Assembly (NCBI RefSeq): GCF_025698545.1
Contig: NC_068576.1
Coordinates: forward strand, 50,812,390-50,876,389
Direction: 5' to 3'
DNA: 64,000 nucleotides
Source of the DNA: Gossypium raimondii
Lineage: Eukaryota > Streptophyta > Magnoliopsida > Malvales > Malvaceae
Part shown: positions 49,565-62,813 of the stretch, piece by piece
How positions within the stretch are numbered: the stretch's first letter is position 1
Layout of the letters: every line of letters begins with the position of its first letter
The notes under the pieces: generated by a model
Database searches by the model: none
What the model was told of the DNA's origin: nothing
What the model saw: only the letters and a program-made list of their open reading frames with translations
Program-made: the position numbers and the translations under genes

Positions 49565-51569
49565 ATGTCGGCTTTGGCGGAAAAGGCAGATTCGCCATTG
49601 AAGAAGAAGCCACCGAGCTGGTCGGACATTTGGCTCAAAAACACCAAGCCGTTGAAGCATGTGGTGTTCACTATGCCCCTTCAGTCTTTATCTCCGAAAG
49701 ACCCCAAATCCCAAACCTTAATCCCAACTTTCGCCAACATTGATCGAACCCTTCTCTTGTCCGACGAGCTCCTCCTACAAATCCTTCCAAAGCTGCCGCA
49801 TTTGCAACGGAACCCTAACTCCCTCGTCTGCAAGCGGTGGCTCAATCTCCAAGGCCGCCTTATACGGTCCTTAAAGATCCTGGATTGGGATTTTCTTGAA
49901 TCTGGGCGGTTATTCACGAGGTTTCCCAACTTGACCCACGTGGATTTGCTCAACGGCTGTTTGTTATCGCCGCGAGATTCTGGGATTCTGTTGACTCATC
50001 GGCTGGTTTCTATGCAAATGGGTTCTGGATTTTGTTCTAATCGCAAGTTTCTGGAAGAAGATCTATTGCCTGTCGAAGTTGTTGACAAAGGGCTGCAAGC
50101 ACTTGCCAATGGCTGTCCAAATCTTCGAAGGCTTGTGGTGATTAACGCCAGTGAGTTGGGACTGCTAACGGTGGCCGAAGAATGTTTGACTTTGCAAGAA
50201 TTGGAGTTACACAAGTGCAACGACAACGTTTTACGTGGGATTGCGGCGTGTGAGAATTTGCAAATCGTGAAACTCGTTGCCAACGTTGATGGACTCTATA
50301 GTTCGTCGGTTACCGACATTGGTTTAACCATCCTAGCTCAAGGGTGTAAAAGGTTGGTTAGGCTTGAGCTTAGTGGATGCGAAGGGAGTTTTGATGGGAT
50401 TAAAGCGATTGGGCAATGCTGTTTGATGCTTGAAGAATTGACTATTTGTGATCATAAAATGGATGATGGATGGTTGGCTGGGTTGTCTTACTGTGAGAAC
50501 TTGAAGACTTTGAAGTTACTGTCTTGTAAGAGGATTGATCGGAGTCCGGGCCGCGATGAGTATTTGGGGTTTTGTCCTGCTCTCGAACGGTTGCATTTGC
50601 AGAAATGTCAGTTGCGGAGCAAGAAGAGTGTGAGAGCACTGTTTAGAGTATGCGAAGCTGTGAGAGAGATTGTTATTCAGGACTGCTGGGGATTGGATAA
50701 TGATATGTTCAGGTTTGCAAGTGTTTGCAGGTAATGCATTGGATTGTTTTCGCATTGTTCTTTATGATTTCCCTTGCTTATTTGTTTTGTCTCATCTCGT
50801 AGTTTCATATAAGTTGTGTTAGAGTTGTTCAGGGAATCATTTAGTTTCTATATTTCACTTCTGCAGTTCCTTAGTGCCTGTTAACATGGCCTGAAATAAA
50901 GGGGAAAAAAGGGTTGCTTTCTGTCGCAATGATGAGTCTCTGTCTGGCCATTGATTTTGAAATGCTGAGCAATGTAATGAAGTTCAAATCATGGTGAACA
51001 ATTGTTGATTGTTCTAGTAATAAGTTATCCGTAACACACCGGTATGCAGATAGATGAGATATGACTGGTTATGCTGGACTGGATCAATGCAATTATGATA
51101 TATGTCCTGTTTTTACTTTTTACACCCAATTTGCAGGCTAACTAGTTATTGAAATGTATGATAAGTCTGTCATAATTCTTGTTGGGTTGCAATATGATGA
51201 GCATCAATTAATTTACAATCACTTGCATGGATCGTGAAGTTGACATGTCTGAAATGATGGCATGCTGAAAGTTTTACAGTAATTAGTTTCTTTTGTGACA
51301 GGAGAGTGAAGCTGCTATCTTTAGAAGGATGCTCGTTGTTGACAACTGAAGGTCTGGAAGCGGTGATTCTTTCATGGCAGGACCTTGAAAATCTTATAGT
51401 GGTATCATGCAAGAACATAAATGAAAGCGGCATATCTCCTGCACTTGCAACTTTGTTCTCCATTCTGAAAGAGTTGAGGTGGAGGCCGGATGTGAAATCA
51501 CTGCTTGCATCGAGTCTTGTAGGAACCGGCATGGGAAAGAAAGGTGGTAGATTTTTCAAGAGGACATAA
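49565..51569 (+). CDS. F-box/LRR protein (At5g07670/At5g51380-type)
   Basis: Exons 49565-50730 and 51302-51569, phase-consistent (TGC AG|G AGA), give 477 residues. F-box proteins link target proteins to the SKP1-cullin1 ubiquitin ligase. Seen: a Lys/Pro-rich N-terminus with [17 protein letters not shown], typical of this small plant family; an F-box at about 62-106 ([29 protein letters not shown]); then leucine- and cysteine-rich repeats of the RNI/amphiphilic LRR type to the end (for example [35 protein letters not shown]). The C-terminus is basic ([11 protein letters not shown]). The start is the first ATG of the frame. The target is unknown. Length and gene order favour the At5g07670 lineage over its paralogues. 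Confidence 0.92.
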
Positions 51570-52387
51570 GGTGCAGAATTTCACTGCTGATGTTACTCTA
51601 CTTCTAACTTTGTAAGATAAAGAGTTTCTGTAAGACCAATAAGGTGGGGTATTAACTAGGTTGGCCAACAAAACAGAGGGTGCTCATGTGACTCTCAAAT
51701 GTGGATGTACTCTTTTATTACGGAAAACACTTCATTATCTGCATTCTGGAATTTTAATGTCTGTACCCTGTAAACAGCATTATATTTATTCTTTTCCTTT
51801 TAATCTTTCCTTTATTTCGTACCTTTTCCCTCGTCCTTTAGTTTGGGTTTACCAATTATTATGACCTCCCACGGTCAATATTGATTTGATCTGGTGGCCA
51901 AAAAAAAACTTTATTTTAAAGAAAATGAGATTTGATACGGGTTGGGTTTGAGGGAAATTTGTCTGTCTCGATATATTTATAAAATATTAAATTTTTGCTT
52001 TTACATTAAAATTTTAAGTCTAAATTAAAAAAAGTATTTGCTTTAAAATAAAATGAAACAAATAAAAATGTAATTTTACTTCAAAATAAAAAAATAAAAC
52101 AATTAAATTAAATTCTGGACGAGTCGAAGTCAAAATTGGCTTTCCCATTATTAAACTTCAGGTTTAGGTTTGGACGAATTTTGTTTTAAGAATCGAGGTT
52201 AGGTCTGAGTGGATGGGTCAAGCTTCATACCGGGGTCGGGGTAGACAAAAATAGGCCCTACTCTATTCAGTTGCCATCCCTATGTGAACTCTAAATTTTG
52301 GTTTAATCATCTTGAATTAATTTGATTATTATATCCTAAAAAGTTAACAACTTGAATCTTTCAACTCAAATTAGAACGGGTTTGATC
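51570..52387. other. F-box gene 3' region and repeat-like DNA
   Basis: The 3' UTR probably reaches at least 51860. At about 51930-52285 there is text such as ACGGGTTGGGTTTGAGGG and GGGGTCGGGGTAGAC, ending GTTGCCATCCCTA, which resembles a dispersed plant repeat I recall but cannot name. No open frame. Confidence 0.4.
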
Positions 52388-52630
52388 CAGTGGCGAATCT
52401 AGAGGGGTGACTGGCATGGGCCAGCATGGGCTCCGGCCCCCTAAAATATAAAATTGTTATTTAAGTCTTTAATTTTTTTTTAAAAATTTAAACTAGTAAA
52501 GGTAAAATTGTATTTTGACTCCCTTAAAATTATAAAAATTTGATTTAATCCTTTAAAAATTATAAATATATAGACTATAAAAAATTAAAATTTCATTCGC
52601 CCCTAAAAGATTATTCTGGCTTCGCCCCTG
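52388..52630. mobile_element. hAT-like MITE, 243 bp
   Basis: Terminal inverted repeats CAGTGGCGAATCTAG (left) and, read in reverse, CAGGGGCGAAGCCAG (right) begin with CAG, as in hAT elements. Flanks carry a 7-base exact, 8-base near-exact duplication: GTTTGATC at 52380-52387 and ATTTGATC at 52631-52638. The interior is A/T-rich and non-coding. Confidence 0.7.
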
Positions 52631-52924
52631 ATTTGATCCCAAATTAATTTGAATAAGTTTGAAGTTATTTAAATTTATATTAATTTGATCACAACAACTT
52701 AAATTTTAAGTCAAAACAATTAAGGCTTAAAATAATTTATATTTAATATTCACTTGAATCTAAAATTACTGAACCGCAAAAATAAAAACCAAATTGACAA
52801 GTCTAATTGGGACTCCCCACAATTCTGCATGTGAAAATGAAATAGTCGTATATTAATATAACAAATAGTCTGGGAAATGATTTTAAATTTATCACAACAT
52901 GTTACGCTTTAGTTTGTTAACTAA

Positions 52925-53530
52925 GGGTCTGTTTGATTGACGGAATTGATTTTCCGGAAAATTATTTCCAACTTTTCTAGCGTTTGATTAGCGGAAAACA
53001 TTTTCCATTTGGAAAATAAACTCTAAAACAACGGAAAATGGGTTACATTTTAGGGAAAATGTCTTACCCTTTCAATTTCCGTAAGACATTTTCCGTGCTC
53101 TCCTCTCTATCGCCTCCTTCATTCCTTCCTTCATTTCCGGTAGAAAATTGCTTCTGTTTATCGATTTTCCAAGAACTTGATTTTTAATTATTTAATACTT
53201 GTTTTTTAACACAATTACAAATAATTTATTTGATATTAGTTTTTTCAATTTATAACGATTAATATTGTAGCTTAATAATTGAGTATTATTATAAATAAAT
53301 CATTGCAATATATGTAAAAATAATTTAAAATATAAAATTTATTAATATATATTAATATATGTAAAAACAACTTTTCCGAAAAATATTTTTAAAAATCACC
53401 AAAGAAAATATTTTACACAGATTCAATCAAACACCAGAAAATATTTTCCAATAAATCATTTTACAGAAGAGTAAAACATTTTCCAGAAATCATTTTACGG
53501 AAAATATTTTACTGGCAATCAAACAGACCC
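52925..53530. mobile_element. Tourist-like (PIF/Harbinger) MITE, 606 bp
   Basis: TAA flanks both ends (52922-52924 and 53531-53533). The 15-base terminal inverted repeat GGGTCTGTTTGATTG is exact at both ends. Inside, many GGAAAAT.ATTTTCC-type phrases repeat on both arms, so much of the element can fold. No transposase frame. Confidence 0.85.
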
Positions 53531-53579
53531 TAAGTCTAAGCCTCCTCACCAATAAATGGTAAGTTTAAAAATTAAGAAA

Positions 53580-54028
53580 AGGGTAAATTGTAAAAGTAGT
53601 CACTTTTGTTTGCCTTAGATTACATTTTAGTCATTTATGTTTGAAATGTTACGTTTTAGTCACTTACGTTATTGTTTTGTTACGAAGTGGTCACTTTACT
53701 GTTAAGCTCCTCTATCTCCCTAACGACGGTCCTACGTGGCAGTCTAAATGGGTTTTAAATGCCAACTTGGATGTCCTATGTGGCAGTCCAAATTAAATTT
53801 ATTTAATTAAAAATCTATTTTCATTCCAGTAACTGGACATCCAAGTTGGCATTTAAAACCCATTTGGACTGCCACGTGGGACTGGCGTTAAGGAGGTAAC
53901 GGAGCTTAACTATAAAGTGACCACTTCATAACAAAATGATAACGTGATTAAAACGTAACATTTCAAATATAAGTTATTAAAATGTAATCTGAGGTAAACA
54001 AAAAGGACCATTTATGTAGTTTACCCTT
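53580..54028. mobile_element. Palindromic MITE, about 450 bp
   Basis: The left end AGGGTAAATTGTAAAAGT and the right end, read in reverse, AAGGGTAAACTACATAAAT match in outline, and the arms pair through their length. GGCAGTCTAAATGGGTTTT on the left is answered by AAAACCCATTTGGACTGCC on the right, around a centre at about 53800. No reliable target duplication because of flanking A runs. It begins only 50 bp after the preceding element. Confidence 0.75.
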
Positions 54029-56236
54029 AAAAAAACTACAGAATATAATCAACATTATTTTTTAATATTTATATAATATTATTTTATATTTAAACAAATT
54101 ATATGTTTAACAGGAAAATTTAAAACCAATATGGTATTTAAAATTCTATATCTAATATAAAACCAGCTCTAGAAAGAGTCATAAGAAGAAATAGGGTTAT
54201 AATAGTCTTTTTCCTTTTATATTTTTATTTACTTTTGTATTATTAATAATTAAATCTTTTGAAGTTAAATCTATCATTTCCGATTCCTAATTTTAATAAA
54301 TAGGGATTGATTGAAACCATTCAAATTACCCACATTGGCTCAAAATGAAAGTGAGATGTGTTTATCATCTAACATCAAGCAGGTGATAAATGGTTTGTTT
54401 TGTAGCTTTTCAGAAAATTTTTCCTATCACAAAAAGAAAAGAAAAATATTCTAAACTTAGTTAAAAGTAAATGAATTAAGTTAAAATTTAAATAAATAAA
54501 AAAACGCAAATTTAAATAAAGTCTCTAGTTGGTTTCCATAAATAAATGATAAAACCTTTAAAACAAAGACAATCTAATTAGTTTTTATATATTACGAAAC
54601 TCTAGCTTTGAAAGGTGAAGAAGGAAAGGACACAATGGTAAAAACAAAGATAGTTGATGATGACCAATTAGAGAAGCTGCTGCAATTTATTGGAAGTCAA
54701 GGCCACATTCTATGAATTGAATCTGACTGCAAAAATGATGTGAATAAGATTATTGCAAATTGATTGCTGCAAAAGTATTGTGGAGTGAGGCATTGCATAA
54801 CATAGAAAGAGAGGAAGCACCTATGCAGATATAAATTAGCAAACCTAACTCTTTTCACTATTCTCCATTCATTTTTTAAACTATGTGAAGAAAGTTGATC
54901 AACAAAACTTACTTGTATACAAATTAATCTTGTAATGGTCCTTGCTTAATTAATTTATAACATATGAATTTAATTATTTTTATTGCTAATTTTGAATAAA
55001 AAGGCAAGAGACTGTAACATATGTATCACTAATTGAAGGGCAATTATTGATAATTTAAAAGACTAATAGAATGTAAAGATTTTCTTTTCTATTTTAAAAA
55101 TATAAAATAAGAGAAATATAATGTAAAATTTTCAATCAATATTATTTTGACTTGTAACCTAAGTTTATCATAATAATTTGTAATAGAAAGTAAAATAAAA
55201 TAAAATAATTACCTGAAAAGAAGTAATGTTTTTATATTAATAAAAAGTAAGGATTTTGAATATTAACTTTATTATCTGTTCTTTTTATACCATATAAAAA
55301 CTATTTATAACCCTCCCCAATCCTTAAATAGCAATACTATTACTGAATTATCATTTACATGTATAATACTCATTGAATCACGAAGGAAGATGCTCTAAAG
55401 AAGATTCGGCAAGTCTAAAAGAAGAAGTAAAGTAATTGATAGAAAAAGTTAACAGAAAATTAAAATGGATATTAAAAACTAGTATTTTCTTAAAGAAAAG
55501 TCATAATAAGTTAAAATAGTTTAATTAGCATAATACTTTATAATATTCACAAAAATCAATATAAATATCATAGTTTTAATTTGATACATCACTTTAAATT
55601 TTTTGTCAAAATTATATCCTTTAATTTTTTAAAGACTTTAAACAAACAAATACAACCTAAATTAAAAAGAAAAGAAAACAATCAAAAGCACAAATAATTA
55701 AATAATAATAATTAGCTTTAGTTTAAAAAAAAACAACTTGTCCTCAACTTTTAGGACTTAAATTACCTTCTTCTAATTTTTAATATCTAAATTTACTCTA
55801 AAAGAGTTGATTTGATATAAGATATAGATTACAGCAAGAATAGGTGTCCTCTCATATCCTGTAATCAAATAATAACATAAGCGTTAATTGTTGGTATTGG
55901 CTTTTTAAAAGAATTTAATTATAGTAACTATATTGGTGATAGAGGAATAAATGTGCTACTAGCACTTATTATTTGTGATAAATATAATTATTGGTACCAT
56001 AAAGTAGTTGATTTTTGTTAATTAACGGTTTTTTGGAGTTTTGGACAGCTTTTTATTTTAATTCAAACAGAAAATTAATAAAGAAAAACGAAGCGAAGCA
56101 CCAGAGATGCTGATTGCTGAGATGACAAAGACGCGGTGGATGCCCGTGAGGTAGACAGTAGCAGAATTTTAACGCAAGGGAAGGACGTTCGAAGCTTGGA
56201 ACCTTTGAAATCCAAAAGGAAAATAAAAAAAGAAAA
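54029..56236. other. Intergenic and upstream region of the LPA1-type gene
   Basis: AT-rich. At about 54600-54860 there is a more complex stretch in which one frame reads MVKTKIVDDDQLEKLLQFIG, then a stop, then IESDCKNDVNKI; the latter loosely resembles RNase H-type text of plant retroelements. The frame is broken and the assignment is weak. The last 200 bases are probably the leader of the next gene. Confidence 0.35.
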
Positions 56237-59200
56237 ATGGGAGAGTATGAGAAGATGAACAACAATAACAACAAGGGGAAGGGAATTGCAGTGAAAATAA
56301 GAGTTGATAACAATCAAAGCGACACAGGTAAAGGCGACGACAGGATTACGAGATCTATCGCCACCGCCAAATTCAGTCCCCGCAACGCTTCATCCAAATA
56401 TGACTTCGTCAAGGTTCTCTTTCGCCTCTCTTCTCCATAATCCGTTTAGACATATCTTTTTTTTTTATTAAAAAATAACAATTTTAATATGTTTTTTCGT
56501 TTATTGGCGTTGTAGGTGAAGGTCTGGTTGGGTGATAATGCCGATCATTATTATGTTTTATCCAGGTTTTTGCTTAGCAGAATGTTAACCGTCACGAAGG
56601 TATCTATTCCATTTTTTGTTTTCCTTTTATAATTGCTTAATTGAATTGCTTAATTTTTCTTAGGATATGCTAACTTGAATTGCTTAATTTTTCTCTTTAT
56701 TTTTTAATTGATTATGATATTATCTTCCTTCTTTTATTCAGATTCCGAATCATGTTGCAGTTAAAATCTCTCTTGAGCTCAAGAAGCTGCTTATAGACAA
56801 CAGCCTTTTGGATATGTATGATTCCCATCTATTTGTATTTTGGTTTTAATTTCATGATTAATATCTAGTAAACTTTTTTATTCATGTTCCGTTCATTGAA
56901 TTCTTCTGCAGCTCGCAGTCCGATTTAGAGGCTAATCTTTTTAAGGTATTCTTCATAAATTTGTGAATTTTTCGTATGGATGAAACTTAGAGGGTATTCA
57001 GACTTTTTAGGAGATTGAATGTACTTTTTTGGAACTTTCTAATCAAAAGAAGAAATACTTTGCGCAGCTGATGGAGTGGCGAGGTTATGGACAGGAGTAC
57101 ATAAGCCGGTACAAGATGATGACCAGGTCAGTTAGCTTTTCAAGTTTTCAATATGATGTTAAACAATTTTATGGCGATGATTCTGGAATCAGTTTTTTAT
57201 CTCGAACTTCTTTATCACATGTATAGCGTCATCCAAGCTAATTCCCCTCTTCCAAGTGAGATAATTGTGGTTGCTTGTTTCTTATAACAGATTTTTCTCC
57301 TTTGTGAGTAAATATCTTAATTTTATTATGCTAGGGAATTTACTGGTTTTAGGTCTGGGTTCAATGTATGCCTTCACCCTAATATAATGATCATAAAGAC
57401 GCAATTAATATTGGAATAGCTTCAATTTTGATCATGCATGCAATATTTTCATTGATTCAGAACTTGCTATTGACTTGGAGGGAAAAACTTATTAAGAGCT
57501 TCTGAGTGTCTCAACACTTCACTATTAATTGCTCTTTCTTGTTTCTGACTTTCAGATTTCACCATCAGAGAGTTCCTTTGGTAATTCTTGTTTGTGGAAC
57601 TGCTTGTGTTGGGAAGTCTACTATAGCTACACAACTTGCACAGAGGCTAAACTTGCCAAATGTCTTACAGGTTTAGCATTCTGTTTATATCTTCTCCTGA
57701 AAGTTTTGAGGTTTTCTTTTATCATATTTTCTTTCATTGACTCTGTTTCTGATGCAGACAGATATGGTTTATGAATTGCTACGCACGGCAACCGAGTATG
57801 TCTAAAATCTATTTCTTCTTATATTTTACAGTAGATTATTTCACAGTAGATATTTTTTGATCATACCCAATCAGTCCTTCAGACTAAATAAAAGGGTGGC
57901 TGATGGCCGTCAGTAAGGCATTTTCTGGTTTCAACCAGTAATTGGTTGCTCTAGTCATAACTCATATGTTATCAGTTGGATTGCTTTATGCATGATAGTA
58001 AGGTGTTGAGCTTTGGCTAAAAAATGGGGCATTATGGTTTTCAAGATAGAAAAGTGTCACCTTAGGTTACAAGATTTATCTCCCTAAACACTTGGTACTC
58101 TGGATAAAGGTAGAAGAAAACTTTTAATTGTATACTTTATTGGATTTAAAATTTGGAGTCAAATAACAATTTCCATATCCGCTTTGACTTGTGTGAGCTC
58201 TGAAGACTGGAGACTTTGATTCTTTTTTTCTTCTGAATTGTCTTCTTGAATCTCTTTCCCCAATCTTCAGTTTTCTTTCCCCATACTGTATACGAAATGG
58301 CTTTGAAGAGCTCCCTTTAATTTTACCTCTAAATTAGTTTAATTTAAATAGAGATAAAAGATTATGGCTCATATTCTTTAAAATTCTATTGATCTAGTTT
58401 AGATTTGTCTTGAAATCATTTTAATCTAATTTAGAGATAAATTGAATGACTCAGATGAATTTTGATTGGTCGAACTATGAGTCTTTGAAGTTTGACTGGC
58501 CACTTCACATGTTTCATCTTGATTTCCAAATGACTCGATAAATCTTCAATAAATTTATTTAGAAACTCATAACAAAATTTAATTGGCCAAAATAAAATTG
58601 GAAGAAAATTTTGGAAGGACATCTACCCAATTGTATTTGGTAGAACATTCTCTCCTACTACACTAACCATGTCTACTAGGAAGCAGATTGTCTTACTTTT
58701 AACAGATTGACCGGTGTTCAATATATGTGTGTGTACTGTATATCATATTAATGCTTGCTTCTCTTATTTGTTGCAGTGCACCGTTAGCATCTACTCCTGT
58801 ATGGGCGCGGGATTTTAGCTCCTCTGAGGAGTTAATTATTGAATTTTGTCGTGAATGCAGGATAGTTCGCAAAGGTAGTTTCTAAAATTTCCATTTTGCT
58901 ATTATGAGAAGTTTTTTCCTTGCTTTATTAATGCAATGCAAAACCAGGATATTGCCTAGATATACATAAAATAAATTCTTTCTTTCTGGATTTGTTATTA
59001 TATTCTAAAGGTATGTTCATCATTGGTGTTGTATTATTTTGTTTGGTTAGGGTTGAACGGGGATCTAAAAAAGGCAATGAAAGATGGAAAGCCAGTAATA
59101 ATCGAGGTATGGCTTGACACTAGATTGCTGGTTACTATCTTCTTGCGACTCCCTCCTCCCTTCCACCCTTGAGCCCTTCCTTCTTACTCTCTTTTTTATC

Positions 59201-62200
59201 TTTGCGGTAAATGTTGATACCATCCACTCTTATGGGCACAAGGATTAACATCGTGATATGTGCATGCCTATATGGTGAATTTTTTTTGAGTGTTTGCGGT
59301 TTATATTAATTCTCTCTTTTCCTGTATTTATTAACATATTGTGGTTCTATGTCGGAAGTAGATTTTCTGGTGTTGTCTGTTTTTGAATCATTGGTCAAGA
59401 AAGGTGTGGACGTGAATTTCCATGAATAGCAAGTTATGGGCTTCTTTTCCATGAACATGTTCAGTACTTGTTGCTTCTGTTGTATTTTCAGCTATTCTGT
59501 ATCAAATCTGAGCTTCAACCCTTATATGTCTGCTTACTTTTGGGATTATTGTTGTCCGCGGATTGATGGATGTAACAGTTAAAATAAGATGATCAGCCAC
59601 AATGGGTTTCTAGTGGAGTATGGCTGTATGTCTTTGAACACACATGCATGCCACACACTTGATATGTTCATGGGGATGAAGTTTGAGGTCGGATCTGCCA
59701 CCATGTTGTACCCTTGAGATTGCTGTTATTTCTGGAATATGCAGACTGCCTTTAGATCTGTTCATTTTTTAACTGCAAATCTTGAGGAAGGTTATAATCT
59801 GCTTAAGCATTATATGATTTCCCCCCGCCCTCTGGTCATTGCATGAGATCGGGAAGCATTGGTATGTTCTTGTGCAGTTTAACGTGTGTCACTTTGAGTT
59901 AGTGGGTTCCTTGTTTCTGATGACAATTACAGGGAATACATCTGGACCCAAGCATCTATTTAATGAATGACGAGCTTAAAGCTCCAACCTCTGTAGATGG
60001 ACCATCCCAGCAGTCCGTGGCATCGGATGATAATTCTTCAGTTCAAAAGGAAAATAATTTTATTACTACATCTCAAAGTAACACAGAAAATGGTAAAAAC
60101 CATCCTGTGCGTTTATCTGAAGGCGTGTCAGCCGACAATGTGAACAAAGTGTCGGAATCTGTAAAGTCCATGTCTCTAGAAACTGCTTCTGACAATAAAG
60201 GTGGATTTCTGCTCTAAATTCTTTTTATTTGGTATAGCATCTCACTCCATTTTAAGCATTGTGTATGTGTCGGTTTTAGAGGCTATGTGAAGGTGCAATA
60301 CGACAGTTTATTTATTAACAGTGTTTATGTGCATGCAGGTGAAACTGTTAAGGTACCAGAAGTAAATGGAAGTACTGCTAGAAAAGAAAAATCTGGCCCT
60401 AAACCAATAATAATACCCATAGTTCTGAAGATGTCTGAATTTGATCACAAGGTATGGGTGCTTTCTCATTCTACTTTTATGCATCCAGCTTTAACTAGTA
60501 AAGCACATGAAGCTTGTAGGTGAGTTAAATTAGTTTTAGTAAATAAAGCTGTCTCAAATTGCTAAAATTTGAGCAAATGGAGGAGACACCTATTCATATT
60601 CACATTTAGCAAAGATCCAATGTTGGTGATGGTTCTGCCTGACTGCTTCCCATTCTAATCTTTCTTTTCTGGTAGAGCCTGTACTGTTAGAAACTTTATT
60701 ATTACAGAAAGTCCTTGTTAAGTATTTTGAATTCTCAAGAGTGAAGATGGTTTATTTAGCGAATTGTGGAGATTAATAAGAATTTTCATTTGGTGGATAG
60801 GCTATTCTAAATGTGAATTTATAAACAGATGGGCCTGCTTCTGTTATATTAGGCCATTAGACAAATCTAAGATACTGCCACATCTTTTGTTTTCAAAAAG
60901 GTGTAATCAGGTTAGTGTAGAGTTATTCCTGATAGTATGAAGGTGGCTTTGTTTAACTGGGACTCTATTTCGCCTGCTCCCTCATAATATCTCTTTTCTC
61001 TATCTTGTATGATTTTCTAAATTCGGACCAATGTCTATATGCAGGCATTACTTGAGGAGAGGATCACTACTCAGGCATTAGCTGGTAAATGTCTAGTTCA
61101 GGTATTAATAACAATTTTTTTCCTTGTTCCATTACAAACTGCATTGCTTCTTTTAAGGTCAATTAGATTTAGCTATGTCTTGGCTGCAAGGTAATATCAT
61201 TTGACAAAAGGCTTAGTCGGGGCACTGCATTTTATCATTAAGAATATTTAAATAGTTTTGTTGATTTGAAGTGTTCTTTCTCAATCTTGAATGTTAATAG
61301 TTGTTCTGTAACCAAGGACTACTGTTAAGTACTGGGTTGTACAGCTTGATTCTATGAACATAGAGTAACCATTGACTTCATTGGTGTGTGGAAAATGGAT
61401 CTCGGAAATTTTGTTGCTAATATTCAAATTCATGTGCTTTTGTTACAAATCATTGTGATTGATAGTTCAGCTCATCAAAGGGAGACTGAAACCTTTCAGC
61501 TCATTAAAAGGAGACTAAAACCACAAGACTCATTAGAGAGAGAGTTAGATCTCTCTAGGGTTTTTGGTAGAAATTCTGCTTGATTTTATTATTCCATGCC
61601 CCTTTAAGTAAGGACCAGTCTTATTACAAAAATAGTAAGCCTATTCTAGAAAGGAAATAAATCAATTGAAACAAAAGCATAACAAAACCAAAGGAAAGAA
61701 ATAAAATTGCAACCTAAGCCTTAATTAAATAACCAAAATTAATGGTTACTAACATATATTCGGCCCATATGCTTGAATTTTCTGTTAATAGTATAATCGT
61801 CGAGTAGATTTGTTAAAGCTTTACTTTTAGCTTGCCTAGAATACTGTGACATCTCAAGTATTTGATTCTCCAAGGACATGGAAAACCTTAAAAAAGTATT
61901 TGACATATCCATTTTCGTCACAATTGTATGACATAGGTTTTTTGATACCTTTGTCAAGTGGGACTGTCTAACGAGGCAGTCTAAGCATGAGATGATGCCT
62001 TCCAACCATGTCCATGTCTGCAGAACTTTTGCTTCAATCTTTGTGGTCAAAAGTGGGTGTGCTGACATCTTGAATTTTCTTTTGCTCACCCTCAGTTCCT
62101 ATTTCTCTGCGGTGATGTTTGTCATTGTTTATTCCTTTGATCAACTACTTAGTTGATTGACTTTTCTGTTTCAATTTCATATGTTATTTTATCTTTTTCA

Positions 62201-62813
62201 GGATACAGATAACTTAATAACGAACTTGAAGACTATTCAAAACTATCTTTGCTCTTTCAAGTCACAGGTATGCCATTTCATTTCGTTTATTGGTTGTTAG
62301 GATGAAATGTTTGTTCTTATTGTCTTGTGTGTTCAATGATTTTTTTTTTCTATCAAAACTTAATATGTAGCAAGTCTAGTGCAATACAATGTCATATGGA
62401 GGTATCTTAGATTTGATAATAAAACCAGCTTTAGTTGGAAAGGGTTACAACTATGGGGTATTTACTGTTGTTAGTACCATCTGGTTGTATGCTTATTCTT
62501 CAAATTTCTTGGGTTGCCCCACCATTTTAGGTATTTAAAATTTTTAGTAAGGTATTTAGTGTGGAGTAATGAGTCGCCTTGTTAGAGGAAGCAAACCAAC
62601 AGAGATTACAGAGATTTTCTACACCCTACTTGTTTTAATTTCAGAGGTGTAGTCTGACTCATCTCTCTAATTTTCTTGGGTCCAAGTTGTTTGAACTTTC
62701 TGTTTTTTCTATTCATACATCTTTGTCCTTTGGAACAGGGTTTAACAGTTGTCAATTTATCTGCGACTACATTTTCACAGACATTAGATTGGCTACATGG
62801 ATATATTCTTCAG
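56237..62813 (+). CDS. LPA1: LPA1-type P-loop NTPase (2-phosphoglycerate kinase-like), 5' part of gene
   Basis: Homologues set seed phytic-acid level in rice (LOW PHYTIC ACID1); the exact reaction is unsettled, though the fold resembles archaeal 2-phosphoglycerate kinase. Exons in phase: 56237-56413, 56516-56599, 56742-56815, 56912-56945, 57068-57126, 57556-57670, 57758-57795, 58777-58874, 59051-59106, 59933-60200, 60339-60451, 61045-61101, 62202-62267, 62739-62813, about 438 residues. Seen: an N-terminal region (about 57-143) that may be an ATP-cone-like domain, Walker A GTACVGKS (157-164) followed by Thr, then LQTDMVYELLRTAT, TPVWARDFSSSEE and IIEGIHLDP. A Ser/Asn-rich variable segment follows, then a second conserved part (IIIPIVLKMSEFDH, NLKTIQNYLC, TVVNLSATTFSQTLDWLH). 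No stop follows the last exon: the frame runs to a donor at 62814, so the gene continues past the window. Exon 5 was started at LMEWRGYGQ from family pattern. Confidence 0.92.

Noticed and set aside
57005..57067. Extending LPA1-type exon 5 upstream to an earlier acceptor (ending TTTTTAG)
   Set aside because: It would add 19 residues between FK and LMEWRGYGQ, where the family runs on directly; the acceptor ending at 57067 gives the conserved protein.
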